Shown piece after piece: positions 10,668 through 21,380 of a DNA stretch of 64,000 bases (its first letter is position 1; each line of letters begins with the position of its first letter). The stretch spans positions 206,578 through 270,577 of the forward strand of contig NW_017802902.1 in the NCBI RefSeq assembly GCF_001625305.1, read 5' to 3'. Both the position numbers and the translations under genes were made by a program. The notes below the pieces were generated by a model that saw only the letters and a list, made by a program, of their open reading frames with translations, did no database searches and was not told the DNA's origin. This DNA comes from Branchiostoma belcheri (lineage: Eukaryota > Chordata > Leptocardii > Amphioxiformes > Branchiostomatidae).

Positions 10668-11320
10668 GCCATGACGCACGTGGCTCTTCTTTGTGTCGTC
10701 ACAACACACGAGCTCCCTGTAACACGGATACTCACGGATCCTCTCTGTAAGAATTTTAAATTGTTACAGTGTTTCATCAAGTGTGTCGAGGAGTGTTTCA
10801 TTAAGTGCATTTTTGTTTGTTTGCTAACGTGATATTTTACTTCTTTGTAACGAAACGGGGAAGTATCCTCATTCATGTTATTTAATCATAAAACAAAAAA
10901 ATGGCCCTTGGTCCGATCTTAAAAACATACATCTACATTTACACCACATCATCGCTTTAGTCAAAACCCAGAAATGTAGACCAAAAGTGGTAAAATTTGA
11001 AAAGGCATCTGGCCTCTCTCTTAACTGTAAAATTATAATGGATAGCCTTTAAAGTTGGTATACACTATTTCCTATCCTACCCCAAGGAAATCATCAGAGC
11101 CCATCGTTAGCCAACATGACTAACTCTTTAAATACCAAATAAGGTAAAGTCAATTTTCCGTAAGTCCTAACTTCACTAGGCGTGTACACCGACCAGCCTA
11201 ACTGTGCAACAGCAACTATTTTCTCGCGATAATTAGCGAGAGGTGACTGTGCGCAGTGAATGTGCGCAGAACTCCTAATATCAGACAGGACAAGGCTATC
11301 TGTGTTAAACGTGAACATAC
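10668..11320. other. No gene seen
   Basis: Spacer between the X-box cluster and the 3' end of the R2/HERO-type element; nothing recognised. Confidence 0.5.
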
Positions 11321-11465
11321 ACTTACATCATACAGAGGGTCGGACTCTGCTCTCCACTCGCCGTCATCAGCTGCAAACTGGCTTTCCTTGACGTTTCGCC
11401 CCTTGTTGCAGTACGTCTCTAGCCAGCGGGGCGACAGCGACGGCCACTCGCTGCCCGGCGAGTGG

Positions 11466-14384
11466 TTATTGGGTGGTATTCCTCAGTGTCCATACCCAGA
11501 GTGAGGCATCGACGGTGGTCTTGGTGACTCTCTTAGTTACTTCTCTCCTCTTCTTTCCTGCTACTCCTAACTGTCCCAGTGCCTTCCACAAGGTCTGTCC
11601 TATAAAACCCCTGCATCCTACTTCCACTGGGAAGTACCAGGTCTTCCAACCTTTCTCTCTACATCTGCTCACCGGTTCCTGATACTTCATTCGTTTCCGC
11701 TCGTTCGCTTCTTCCATCCTGTCCTCCCAGGGAACAGTCAATTCTATCAGCACTACCTGGGTCGTTTTCCTAGAAAACAGGATCAAGTCTGGTCTTAGGT
11801 TCGTGTCGATGATATCTGCCGGGAAGGCCAGTTGTTTGCCAAGATCAGCATGTAAGGACCAGTCACTTGCTGATGCTATGATTCCTATCCGCTCTCTTTC
11901 CTTCTTCTCTTTACTCTTTCCTTTCCATCCCTCCTTTACAAAGCTGATGAACTGCAATCCCTTCCTCTGTTTTCCCTTGACCTTATTCTCCGTCATCTGT
12001 TCTTCTACTGCACTGGCTATCACTTTCAGGACTTGGTTGTGGCGCCAGGTGTACCTCCCCTTGCCTAGTGCAACCGGGCAGCTTGTTAGGACGTGGCTAA
12101 GGTTCCCTGTCTTGCCACAGAGCTCACACTTGTCTTCATCTTTCTTCCTCCACCTCTTCAGGTTTGCAGCTGTTGGCAGAAGATCGTAAACAGACTTCAG
12201 CAGGAATCTTATCTTCGAGGGTTCACTATACATAAGTTCATTCCACATGACCTTTCTTTCTCGTACTCCCTCCCATCTTGTCCAAGCTCCTTGAACCCCC
12301 TGGCTTACTGCTCTTGATCTCCGAACCTCCTGCTGTCTAACTTCCTTCTGGATCAGTTCCCTCCTCTCCCTTGGGCTAGCAGTACCCCATCTCTGGGTTC
12401 CTTCCCTTCCTGCTCCAAACCCTCTCCTGCCTTGAGCTACTACTCCCACGATGTCTCTGTGCTTAAGTCTACTTGTTGCGCTGGCGACTGCTTCTGCTGC
12501 TGCCCACTTCTTTCCTGATCTTAGTCTTACTCCTGCCTGGCTAACCAACTCGTCTCGACTCTCCTGTAACATTAGTTGGGCTCTTGCCTTCGTCACTTTA
12601 TACTCTTCTTCCATTGACGTTAGTGGCAGCTGTAGTTTGGCTGTTTTGCTGTACAATCCTATGCTCGTCAGTCCTGGAGGCACCCCCAGCCACTTTCTCA
12701 GATGTCTGCTCACCCTCCTCTCTACTTCCTCCACAACTGTAAGGGGTATATCGTACATGGTCATCGGCCATACTGCTCGTGGTAACAATCCATACTGGTT
12801 GCACCATACTTTATATCTCCCTGGGAGTTCACTATTCTCAATGGCTTCTAGCCCGTCTCGCATCTGTTGCTTGAATTCTTCAATGTTCTTTTTGTCACTT
12901 AATGTTACATCAAACTTCTTCCCTAGGCTTTTGATGGGCTGCTCCGCAATTGCAGGGATTCTTTCCCCCTGAACTTCTAGCTGCAACTTGTCACAGATCT
13001 TCCCTCTTCGCATCACCAGTTTCCTGCACTTTTTGGCTTTGAATTTCATTCTAGCCCAGCTGGCTGCCTTGCTCAGACTCCTGAGTACGTATCTTGCACT
13101 AATCACACTTTCAGTCGTCACTGTCAGATCATCCATAAAGGCCTTAAGTGGCCTCTGCCTTATTCCAGAATCAGTCTTTGGCCCTCTGGCTTGGCCCAAG
13201 GCTGGCTTCATCACCAGGTTCATTGCAGCCACGAACAATATCACCGATATGGTGCATCCTGTGATAATGCCTTTCTGCAACCTTTGCCATGATGTTGTGT
13301 AGCCGTTTACAGTGAATCTTATCATCAGTCCATCCATGTACTGTTCAATAAGGAGGCGTACCGGTTCCGGAACGTAGTACTTCTCTAAGGCCACTTTAAT
13401 CAGCTGGTGTGGTACCGACCCATAGGCGTTCTGAAGATCCAACCAGACTATTGCTAAGTCCTCCTTCCCTGCTTTAGCTTCCTGTATCAGTTGTGACAGT
13501 ATGCTTGTGTGCTCGAGACACCCTGAACACCCTGGTACGCCACCTTTTTGAATAGAAGTGTCAATGTAGTTGTTATCCATCATGTACTTCAGGAGCCGCT
13601 TGGCTAGAACAGCAAAGAAAATCTTGCCTTCCACTGACAATAGGGATATCGTCCTAAATTGTTCAATCCCTTTTGCGTTTTCCTGCTTTGGACAAAACAC
13701 TCCTTCAGCTTTCTTCCATCCCTGTGGTAGCTTCTTTTTCCTCCATACTACTTTCAGCAGGCTCCAAAGTCTTCTTGTAAGTCTTGGGCATTTCTTGTAT
13801 ATCCTGTATATTATTCCACTTGGCCCTGGTGCTGCACCAGCCCTCGCTTTCCTGATCACGTCCTTCACCTCCGCTAACTTCAGCTCACTACAGTCTAATT
13901 CCCTGGTTGGTTGTTCAGGGTCTGGAAACTCGTCTTTAGGCCTATCTTCCAGAGGGACTTCTCGCTCTACATCCCCATGCGTTTTCTGTAGGTAACTCTC
14001 TGCCTCTTCCTTGCTACAGGTTAGTCTGCCACTCATCTTGGCTCCTAGCAGCCGTTTTGTGAATCTGAAGGGGTTAGACACGAACTCTGCACGCTTCTTC
14101 TCTTTCTGGCGTCTCTTTTTCCTTGTCCTTTCTGCATTACTGAGACTGCGCAGTCTCACTCGTAGTTCTTCCCTTAGTGAACTTAGGGCATCTCTTTCTT
14201 CCTGACTGGCTTCTTTCCATCTCTTTCTCAGAGCCTCTAAATCTTTCCTTATTCTTTGTTTCTCTCTTTCTCTGCGGTTGGGCTGATTAATCTGTGGTCT
14301 TCCTTTCCCTAGCTCCTTCTCTCCAAATCTTTCCAGCCCTACGTTGTACACCACTTTCACCAATGCCTCTAACTTCCTCTCCAC
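11466..14384 (-). CDS. Reverse transcriptase with C-terminal restriction-like endonuclease
   Basis: A 972-codon frame. A basic, coiled-coil-like N-terminus is followed by RT motifs: APGPSGIIYRIYKKCP; FRTISLLSVEGKIFF; VWLDLQNAYGSVPHQL; KGIITGCTISVILF; and the catalytic AFMDDLTVT at about residue 415, with Met in the position usually Ala in YADD. A CX2CX7HX4C zinc knuckle (CELCGKTGNLSHVLTSC) lies at about residue 751. The PD-(D/E)XK-type endonuclease follows at about residue 861 (RPDLILFSRKTTQVVLIEL, with TVPWEDR just after). This order defines R2/NeSL/HERO-type retrotransposons, which nick a target and prime reverse transcription from it. No internal stop is present, so decay is recent or absent. 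The true protein probably starts upstream in the frame at 14910-14287, one frameshift away. Confidence 0.9.
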   Translation of the reverse strand: MERKLEALVKVVYNVGLERFGEKELGKGRPQINQPNRREREKQRIRKDLEALRKRWKEASQEERDALSSLREELRVRLRSLSNAERTRKKRRQKEKKRAEFVSNPFRFTKRLLGAKMSGRLTCSKEEAESYLQKTHGDVEREVPLEDRPKDEFPDPEQPTRELDCSELKLAEVKDVIRKARAGAAPGPSGIIYRIYKKCPRLTRRLWSLLKVVWRKKKLPQGWKKAEGVFCPKQENAKGIEQFRTISLLSVEGKIFFAVLAKRLLKYMMDNNYIDTSIQKGGVPGCSGCLEHTSILSQLIQEAKAGKEDLAIVWLDLQNAYGSVPHQLIKVALEKYYVPEPVRLLIEQYMDGLMIRFTVNGYTTSWQRLQKGIITGCTISVILFVAAMNLVMKPALGQARGPKTDSGIRQRPLKAFMDDLTVTTESVISARYVLRSLSKAASWARMKFKAKKCRKLVMRRGKICDKLQLEVQGERIPAIAEQPIKSLGKKFDVTLSDKKNIEEFKQQMRDGLEAIENSELPGRYKVWCNQYGLLPRAVWPMTMYDIPLTVVEEVERRVSRHLRKWLGVPPGLTSIGLYSKTAKLQLPLTSMEEEYKVTKARAQLMLQESRDELVSQAGVRLRSGKKWAAAEAVASATSRLKHRDIVGVVAQGRRGFGAGREGTQRWGTASPRERRELIQKEVRQQEVRRSRAVSQGVQGAWTRWEGVRERKVMWNELMYSEPSKIRFLLKSVYDLLPTAANLKRWRKKDEDKCELCGKTGNLSHVLTSCPVALGKGRYTWRHNQVLKVIASAVEEQMTENKVKGKQRKGLQFISFVKEGWKGKSKEKKERERIGIIASASDWSLHADLGKQLAFPADIIDTNLRPDLILFSRKTTQVVLIELTVPWEDRMEEANERKRMKYQEPVSRCREKGWKTWYFPVEVGCRGFIGQTLWKALGQLGVAGKKRREVTKRVTKTTVDASLWVWTLRNTTQ

Positions 14385-14910
14385 GCTTCCTGCCCTCCAG
14401 ATCCTCGTCTAACTGCTCCCACTGCTTGTCTGCGTTACCTGGTGGCCATTTCACCCGTGCTTTTCTAAGTTCTTCCGCCTCTTCTACGCCTGGTTCCTGA
14501 TCACTCTGACCAACCGGTTCCGTCACCACTGGGATGGACCCCTGAGTGCTTGCTGTCTGCTGACCTCTCACTTGGATGCCCTGAGGACTGTGGTGTGCCT
14601 CCTGCCTCTGGGTTTCCTCCGTCTCACCAAGACCTTGAGGTCTCGCGCGTTGGTCGAGGTTCTTCTGTCTCTGCAAGCACCCCATCTTTGTTTGATGTAT
14701 CTTAAGGCCTCTGTTGTTCTTGCAGATTTTGCCACATCTACAAGTTCTTTCTGGAGTCGTTTGTCCCAATTCGGTCCGGGTCGTCGTTCTTAGGTCTGTC
14801 CCAACGGAGCTTTCTTCCGCCCCCCCTCTCGGATGCTCCCGGGGGTATCTTTCTGTCGTGACTGAAGTTGCAACAGGTTGAGTGCCTCTTGGGTCACAAG
14901 TAGGCTGCAA
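14287..14910 (-). CDS. N-terminal zinc-finger part of the R2/HERO-type ORF (frameshifted)
   Basis: A 207-codon frame with a Cys/His finger reading CRCGKICKNNRGLKIHQTKM followed by GC, which I recognise as the N-terminal DNA-binding motif of a retrotransposon family common in cnidarians, fish and lancelets. Near its end it reads RVKWPPGNADKQWEQLDEDL, after which homology to the family continues in the frame of the 972-codon ORF (ERKLEALVKVVYNVG). One indel around 14385-14405 therefore separates the two halves of what was a single ORF. It could also be a programmed shift, but no slippery site is obvious. Confidence 0.7.
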   Translation of the reverse strand: MQPTCDPRGTQPVATSVTTERYPREHPRGGAEESSVGTDLRTTTRTELGQTTPERTCRCGKICKNNRGLKIHQTKMGCLQRQKNLDQRARPQGLGETEETQRQEAHHSPQGIQVRGQQTASTQGSIPVVTEPVGQSDQEPGVEEAEELRKARVKWPPGNADKQWEQLDEDLEGRKRGEEVRGIGESGVQRRAGKIWREGARERKTTD

Positions 14911-15045
14911 GGTAGGGCTGCAGACCCTCTTGCCTCAGGTTCCCAGTCTTTCCTGGATGTCCACAGTCTTTCCTGTCGTCACCCATCTCTTCTGGGTTGT
15001 CAGTCAGTCTGTTCCTGGCTGTCACTGGTTTTCACCAGAGTAGTA

Positions 15046-15534
15046 ACTTACATCATACAGAGGGTCGGACTCTGCTCTCCACTCGCCGTCATCAGCTGCA
15101 AACTGGCTTTCCTTGACGTTTCGCCCCTTGTTGCAGTACGTCTCTAGCCAGCGGGGCGACAGCGACGGCCACTCGCTGCCCGGCGAGTGGTTATTGGGTG
15201 GTATTCCTCAGTGTCCATACCCAGAGTGAGGCATCGACGGTGGTCTTGGTGACTCTCTTAGTTACTTCTCTCCTCTTCTTTCCTGCTACTCCTAACTGTC
15301 CCAGTGCCTTCCACAAGGTCTGTCCTATAAAACCCCTGCATCCTACTTCCACTGGGAAGTACCAGGTCTTCCAACCTTTCTCTCTACATCTGCTCACCAG
15401 TTCCTGATACTTCATTCGTTTCCGCTCGTTCGCTTCTTCCATCCTGTCCTCCCAGGGAACAGTCAATTCTATCAGCACTACCTGGGTCGTTTTCCTAGAA
15501 AACAGGATCAAGTCTGGTCTTAGGTTCGTGTCGA
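15046..15534 (-). mobile_element. 5'-truncated twin of the R2/HERO-type element
   Basis: A second copy of the last ~489 bp (endonuclease C-terminus plus 3' UTR). I noticed a single difference from 11321-11809 (CACCGG versus CACCAG, giving Pro versus Leu). It lies directly against the 5' end of the full copy in the same orientation. Homology stops at 15534 and the flank continues as ATATCTAGCTCC. Confidence 0.85.
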
Positions 15535-15797
15535 TATCTAGCTCCTGTGTGCACAATTATCAACAAAACGTTTAAGGATCTGGGAACACGTTTTTTTGCA
15601 ACGTATTTATGCAGGGCAATTTGTTTGGCTACATGTATTGTAATTTTCCATAATAGCTTTCCTGAGCACACCCTCTTTAATGAACCTTTCGGGTTTACAG
15701 TCGGCTAAACCTGATCAAGACACGCTTTCATTTTAAGCACTATCACGCCCTCACTTTGAGTATTTCAGTGATCATTATGAAACACTTACGGCCTTTG

Positions 15798-16020
15798 TTT
15801 CAAGTTGAAACTTTTGATCCAACACAAAAAGTTCTCTCACTTAGAGCTTTCGACCAGTCACTCTAGTCTTCCTCAGTAGACTGACCCAGTGAAGCTTGCA
15901 ACGTGGCTTCTTTGAAGTGTGACGTCAACTGAGTCTACTGAGGAAGACCAGAGCGACAGGTCGAAAGCTCTAGGTGAAAGAACTTTTTTGTGTTGGATCA
16001 AAAATTTTAACTTTAAACTT
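15798..16020. mobile_element. Palindromic element with hammerhead-like cores in both arms
   Basis: Two ~85-bp arms in inverted orientation around a ~45-bp centre. Each carries CTGAGGAAGAC, a short hairpin, GGTCGAAAGCTC and a TTGTGTTGGATCAAAA block (minus core 15876-15846, plus core 15938-15968). The order CUGANGA, stem-loop, GAAA is that of a hammerhead ribozyme core. Inverted pairs are reminiscent of Penelope-like element termini. Decayed single copies of the same sequence are at 17205-17275 and 45360-45430. Confidence 0.55.
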
Positions 16021-17204
16021 GTAATTACCAACACAGATGAACTTTCATGATAGTTACGGCCTTTAGATACGGCGCGTAGGAGACTGACGGACTGTTGCCG
16101 CTCACTTTAATTGGAAGCGTGTAGCATAGAGTCACGACTGTGCTGCGATGACTCGGCTTGATGCGCACGACTCCTTATTAACGGTCCTCAATTTCAATAG
16201 TCAGGTACTTATTTCCAGCCAAACCAATTACAGCTAGCATGTTTAATCCCTTACAAAAATGAGGTATTCAGTCACCTCATGCCCACCAGTAACGACCATA
16301 CAATAGAAAACTATGTGAATTCATATCAAGTTGCTTTAAAAAGAAAATAGGAATCTTCAAGACCTAAATTAGAATACATTTTCCAGTAGTACCTAACACT
16401 TGTACGTTATTCTCCTTTCCTTCTATCCTATGTACTACTAGTATGTTACTCAGTATGTATACATGTAACATTACATCCTGATGTATGCATTTAGCCCTAT
16501 TGGCATGAACATGCAAATAAAGATTAATTATGTTTACGGAAGGAAAACACATTGTTTTTGCTCTGTTTCCTCGTTGTCTTCTTCTCCAAACAAATAATGT
16601 TAATGTTCTGAAACCAGACGTCTGTTACCATGGTAACTAGTGTTAGGTTACATCATGTTGAATTTCATAGAAGAAGGGATTTAGACTCCCGTCTGACCAT
16701 ATATATGAATGTGTTTAAGTAAGAACTAACAGAGCAGGCAATATGCGAAAGTAAACTTTATGCATTTGCTTTGCAAATGTTACCTGTCTAGTTATGTAAC
16801 TGCTTTGTACAGGTCATATGACTGGGTGCTATCCGCCACCAAGCAGTGGCTGTTTTAGCGCCATCTATACTATTGTTTAAATAAGTAGATGCAAGTGTAT
16901 TTTCCATTCATAAGATCGCTGAGTGCACGGCCTAGATCAAGCATCACCTATTGTATATCGTACTAAGACACAGATTATATTCAAAGCCGTTTGTTTTTCT
17001 CAGTGTATGCCTTTGTCTTCCAGACCATTCCGTCTGAAAACTATAGCACTAACATGTTCCATACCGAAAAATGAAATTGAAAATGTTCAGTGCTTCTATA
17101 TCCTTCTGATATCATTTATTCCCCACTTATGTTGTTCCATAGTAAGGCAAACATAAAAATTACCCAATCATGCAAATTCCTCTGCGTCGGTACTTACATG
17201 TTCA
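16021..17204. other. No gene seen; one perfect X-box
   Basis: AT-rich intergenic DNA. A perfect X-box palindrome GTTACCATGGTAAC lies at 16624-16637. Nothing else was recognised. Confidence 0.5.
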
Positions 17205-17275
17205 AAGCTAAAACGTTTGTTCCAGTACACACGGGGAATGTTCTCGCCTAGAGCTTTCGATCAGTCACCCCTGTT
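17205..17275 (-). repeat. Decayed hammerhead-like repeat arm
   Basis: On the minus strand it reads GGTGACTGATCGAAAGCTCT followed by GGCGAGAAC and a GTACTGGAACAAA block. This is the 3' half of the 15.8-kb element's motif; the CUGANGA half is lost. Confidence 0.45.
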
Positions 17276-17739
17276 CAAAATTTGAAGTGTTCCAACAGTC
17301 TATACCCCCATGCAGCAATGGAATCTTTCAATGCCTTTGCTTTTGGAACATGTACGAAGTTAGAAATTACTGGGTCTAACTTAGTACAGAGGGCGGGGAC
17401 TGGTGTACGATAAACGAAGTTAGAAATGACTCTGGCTAACTTCGTACAGAGGGCGGCGATTGGCAACACTTTCCTTAGTCCAAAACAGCACCCCGAATCC
17501 CATCAAAAAACATAGCTATCATACCTTCGTCAGAAAAAAGACCAGAATCTTTTACCCTTCCATCTTCATCCATCAAGCATTGCATTACTCTTCATCTAAG
17601 ATATCAATGTACGATATCTCTTGACCCCCCAAAGCATTTCCCTTAATCCTCAGTAGAGCTAAATCTGCTGTATAGACAGTATTTTATGTCTTAGATTCAA
17701 AGCTTGATTTTGTGAATAGATGTTGGGGTAGAAGTTGTT

Positions 17740-18512
17740 TTCAAACCATGATATTATATGATATGATTGTGCTTCCATATCTGTAATCAAGGCAAAGATC
17801 ATTCATATCTAGTACCAAGGATAAATGTCTGAAGTCATGGTTTTCGGAAGAAGGTCTCGCTTAAAAGAAGCTTTCTCAAATTATCGTCTCTATGCTTCTG
17901 ACAAACCTCTGTCCATAGTATATTATAAGCAAATATGTTCGATATTGCCTTACTATTCTTGCAATATCACTGCATTTTCCTTCGTCCAAAAAAACACACT
18001 TCTCTTCTCTTACTTTTCCACCATAGAAAAAAAAAACACTTGTCTTGTTTGTATGAATGCATGTATGAAAAATCCCCGCAACTGTCTTTATCCGAAAAAA
18101 AAACATTGAACCACTCTTTATCCAGGAATTTAAATTTACTACTCTTGATCCAAAAAGCCCCTCCCTATATACCTTAAAGTACCGCACTTTTCTACTCTCC
18201 GTCCAATCTCTCTTCATCCCCCGTTGCACTTAGCTTTGGAATCAGATCAATGAAGAACCGTCCAGACAATCAAAACTACCACGTGTGTATGACGAATGTT
18301 AGGTTGTTTGTCACACGATATTACAGATCAGTTACCGAAGGAGGACACACCCAGCAAGAACAACAGTAGCCTGTGTCTGAGAAATTTTTCACAAGTTCCT
18401 ACACAGAAATTGCCATCTGAAGCTATTTTAAAAGGATTAGAAGGTACGTGTCTCCATCTCTACCCGAAATAAAAAAAAAATCCTCGCAACTCTCTGCATA
18501 AAAAAACAACAT
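17740..18512. repeat. Older diverged copy of the 19.8-20.5 kb segment
   Basis: It shares long stretches with 19790-20500 and 22635-23350, for example GGAATCAGATCAATGAAGAA and TGTATGACGAATGTTAGGTT. It contains the same CT/A-rich degenerate minisatellite. No convincing gene. Confidence 0.7.
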
Positions 18513-21380
18513 TTCACCACTCTTCATCTGAGAAAGTCATACACTTCTCTTAATGTCAAAAGTAGTTCCCTTTATCCCTAAAAGCGCCACACTTTTTTTC
18601 ACTCCGTCCAAGAAAGTGTTTTAACTCTCTTTATCCTCAAAAAAACTTTACTTTCTTTAATCTGCTCAAGAAAACACCGTTCAGACAATCAACTCTTCGA
18701 GTCACTTCTTTATAATAACCTGTGTCTGAGGCAGGCACTTTTTACGAGTTCCTACCCGGAAAGTTTCAACAGAAGCTATTTGGACTTGATTATAAGGTTT
18801 GTGTCTGCCAGTTGGCGATTAGTGAAGCTAAATTTGTTGTATAGACAGCTTGCCTGTTATGTTTTCATTTTTTAAACAAATGCTGGGGTAGAAAATTGTA
18901 CTGCTTTCCTACAGTAGATAAGGTTGTAGATGCATGGCGCTGTCAGCATAGTATCCCGGATTTCAAAACATTTTCCACCTAATCATCTGCTGGTACCTGG
19001 TACTATAATTTTGTTTACTTAGTATTCCTGGTATCGGTAGGCGGTACTCCTCTGCCATATTTAGAAAACTCAGATTAACCATTGCACCGTCTGTTAACAA
19101 TGTTTAGGCTTTTCTTAACTATAATTTTGCCTTTAAGAGGTTTCAGATATGAACGTATATTGCACCTGCCTCTGAAGATTATCATTTTCTGCGCAAAAGA
19201 GGAGTTAATGTACGATTGCATATAGTCTGATAACGACGTTTCAGTCTTGTAATTATAGAAATAGGCAGAAAAAAAAATATGTTGCATTTTCTGTTCTTCT
19301 GTTGATTTGTTATGTAGAAAGTGAAAACAGGTCCAGAAAAGAGAAATTCACGTTATTGATATTCAAACAGCCAGCACGTCAAACAGCCAGACAATAAAAA
19401 AATCACAATACCCGTTTGATATAGAAGTGTGTGGTACAGCCTACATGTATAGAACCAGCGTTGAAGCACGTATCCTTTATCATCATATCATCTCGGGGTG
19501 TTTTATCCTCTTTTCGGATCATCATCATCATCAGGTCGGGCGAGTTGCCCGGACCAAGTCCACTCTTTCTCTCCATGCCGTTCTGTCCGCCAAATCTTTT
19601 CGGATAAATCCATTTTTTTTAGTTCTAGTCTAGTTCTGTTAGTGATGTATCAGTAAACAGCAGCTGACTGGGAAAAAAATCAAAATCATTCAGGACACAC
19701 CGAGATCTTTTAAGTCTTTGAATAAAAGCTCATGTATGGCTGCTAATGTATGGAGACTAAAAAAAAAAAATACTATACGATTTTTCAGCGCTGGTTTCAA
19801 ATCATGATATTGTATTATATGATTGTGCTGCCATCTTTTGTAATTAAGGCAAAAATCTTTTATATCCAGTTCCAAGGTTTTATGTCTGAACTAAAGGTTT
19901 TTGAAAGAAAGTCTTACTTTCTAAAATTGTCGTCTACATACTTCCAACAAACCTTTATTTATAGCAAGGAAATATGGTCGACATTGCCTTAATATTCTGT
20001 TTCTAGCAAGATCACCGCATTTTCATCTTTCGTCTTTAAAATCACACTTCCCTTTTCTTATCTCTCTTCACCATAAAAACACTTGTTCGTTTGTCTGTTT
20101 GTGTGTGTGTGTTTGAAAAATGCCCGTACCTATCTTCATCCAAAAACATTGCATCCAGAAAAACCAATGTACTTCTCTTGATCCCAAAAGCACTTCCCCA
20201 CATCCCTTAAAGCACCGCACTTTTCATCGCTCCATCCAGGCTCTCTTTATCCCCCGTTGCACTTAGCTTTGGAATCAGATCAATAAAGAACCGTTCAGAC
20301 AATCAAAACTACCACGTGTGTATGACGAATGTTAGGTTGTTTGTCACACGGCGTTACAGATCAGTTACCGAAGAAGGACACACCCAGCAAGAACAACAGT
20401 AACCTGTGACTGAGGCATTTCTCACGAGTTCCTGCCGAGAAAGTGCCAACTGAAGCTATTCTACTGGATCAAAAGGTACGTGTCTCTATTCTAATAATTT
20501 GCAATTAATAAAGCTGAGTCTATTGTGTACAGAATTTAATATGTCTTTAATTCAACAGACAATGGGGTAGAAGATTGCAATGTTTTTTTTTACTGTCAAT
20601 AACTGTTTAGTTAGATTTCAGAGAAGCCTGCCTGTTAAAAAAAGGTAAATAAACTTCAACCTCAACATTAGCTGCATTATTTAGTGACTTAATACTCCTT
20701 TGACTAATTCTTCATGAATCAAAAATTTCAGATTAACATGACGTCGTCGTTGAAATGATTAAGCTCTCTGAATTGAAAGGCTTCATGTAGTGAACGCATA
20801 GCAGCAAAAAGTTAAATGTATGAAGTCATAATTTGCGATGGTTTGACCGCGAAGAACTTTCTTAAATTTGCCAATTTCATGCCTCCTACAAACCTCTGTC
20901 CATGGTAAGGTAATAAGGTCGATTTTACCTTACTCTCTTAACATTAGAACATGGCCACTACCCCTAATGATCAGCCAATGAGAGCACTTTGTTTTCTTTG
21001 TCTATGTCCCCATAGTACAAAAAAGTGCGGTACTATCCAAAAAAGTGTGGTTCTATCCAAAAAGTGTGGTACTATCAAAAAAGAGTGGTACTGAAACTTA
21101 TTTGCATAAAATCAGTACCACACTTTTTAGTTAGTACCACACTTTTGGGAATTTAACTTAAACTAGGTCCCCCCTCTGCGACACTAATCACCCAAGGGAC
21201 AATATGAATGAGACACAAACGGACCAGCTTTCTCTAAGACAAATGCTGCATCGAAACCGATATTAAACAAGAAAAAAACTGAAATTGTACAAGGAATACA
21301 GATATTGAACAAGTTTAAAATGAAACTTCGTGGGTATGGCCATGCTCTAAGTTAGATAGACCATGGACTTGGGCTCGTTT
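18513..21380. repeat. Tandem segmental duplication, copy 1
   Basis: About 2.87 kb, running from an ACCACTCTTCATC block to GACTTGGGCTCG, then repeated directly as 21381-25153. It consists of a degenerate ~28-30-bp minisatellite (units like CTCTTTATCCAAAAAAGCACTT), a (CAT)n patch at 19519 and an inverted-repeat hairpin near 21005-21150. Short plus-strand frames such as FIRESN..LLLMSK..PFIPKS reflect the minisatellite rather than a gene. Confidence 0.75.
21005..21155. repeat. AGTGTGGTACT hairpin array, copy 1
   Basis: Direct units AAAAAGTGTGGT(A/T)CTATCC (three or four), then the inverse TACCACACTTTTTAGTTAG and TACCACACTTTT. The arms can fold into a long hairpin. Confidence 0.7.

Larger units (their letters stand above)
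11321..15045 (-). mobile_element. Near-complete R2/HERO-type non-LTR retrotransposon
   Basis: A 3725-bp minus-strand unit containing a 5' UTR, an N-terminal zinc-finger frame (14910-14287), a reverse transcriptase plus restriction-like endonuclease frame (14384-11466) and a ~145-bp 3' UTR. The 3' end is set by the point (11321 and 15046) where identity between this copy and the truncated neighbour stops (ACTTACATCATACAGAGGG on the plus strand). The 5' end abuts that neighbour. There is no poly(A) tail, unlike poly(A)-tailed LINEs. The clade (R2, HERO, NeSL) cannot be settled by eye; the architecture is that of early-branching, endonuclease-C-terminal elements. Confidence 0.8.

Noticed and set aside
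9988-10674. 228-codon plus-strand open frame
   Set aside because: Low-complexity composition, no domain, overlaps a repeat with duplicated blocks and X-box palindromes; no splice or start context.
11473-15407. Plus-strand open frames such as 12451-12972 and 13570-13995
   Set aside because: Shadows on the opposite strand of the long retrotransposon ORF.
17825-18229. Short frames with FVQKN / FIQKH repeats as a zinc-finger-like or coiled gene
   Set aside because: The repeats follow a ~28-30-bp minisatellite, frames break in each copy, and no conserved Cys/His spacing is seen.
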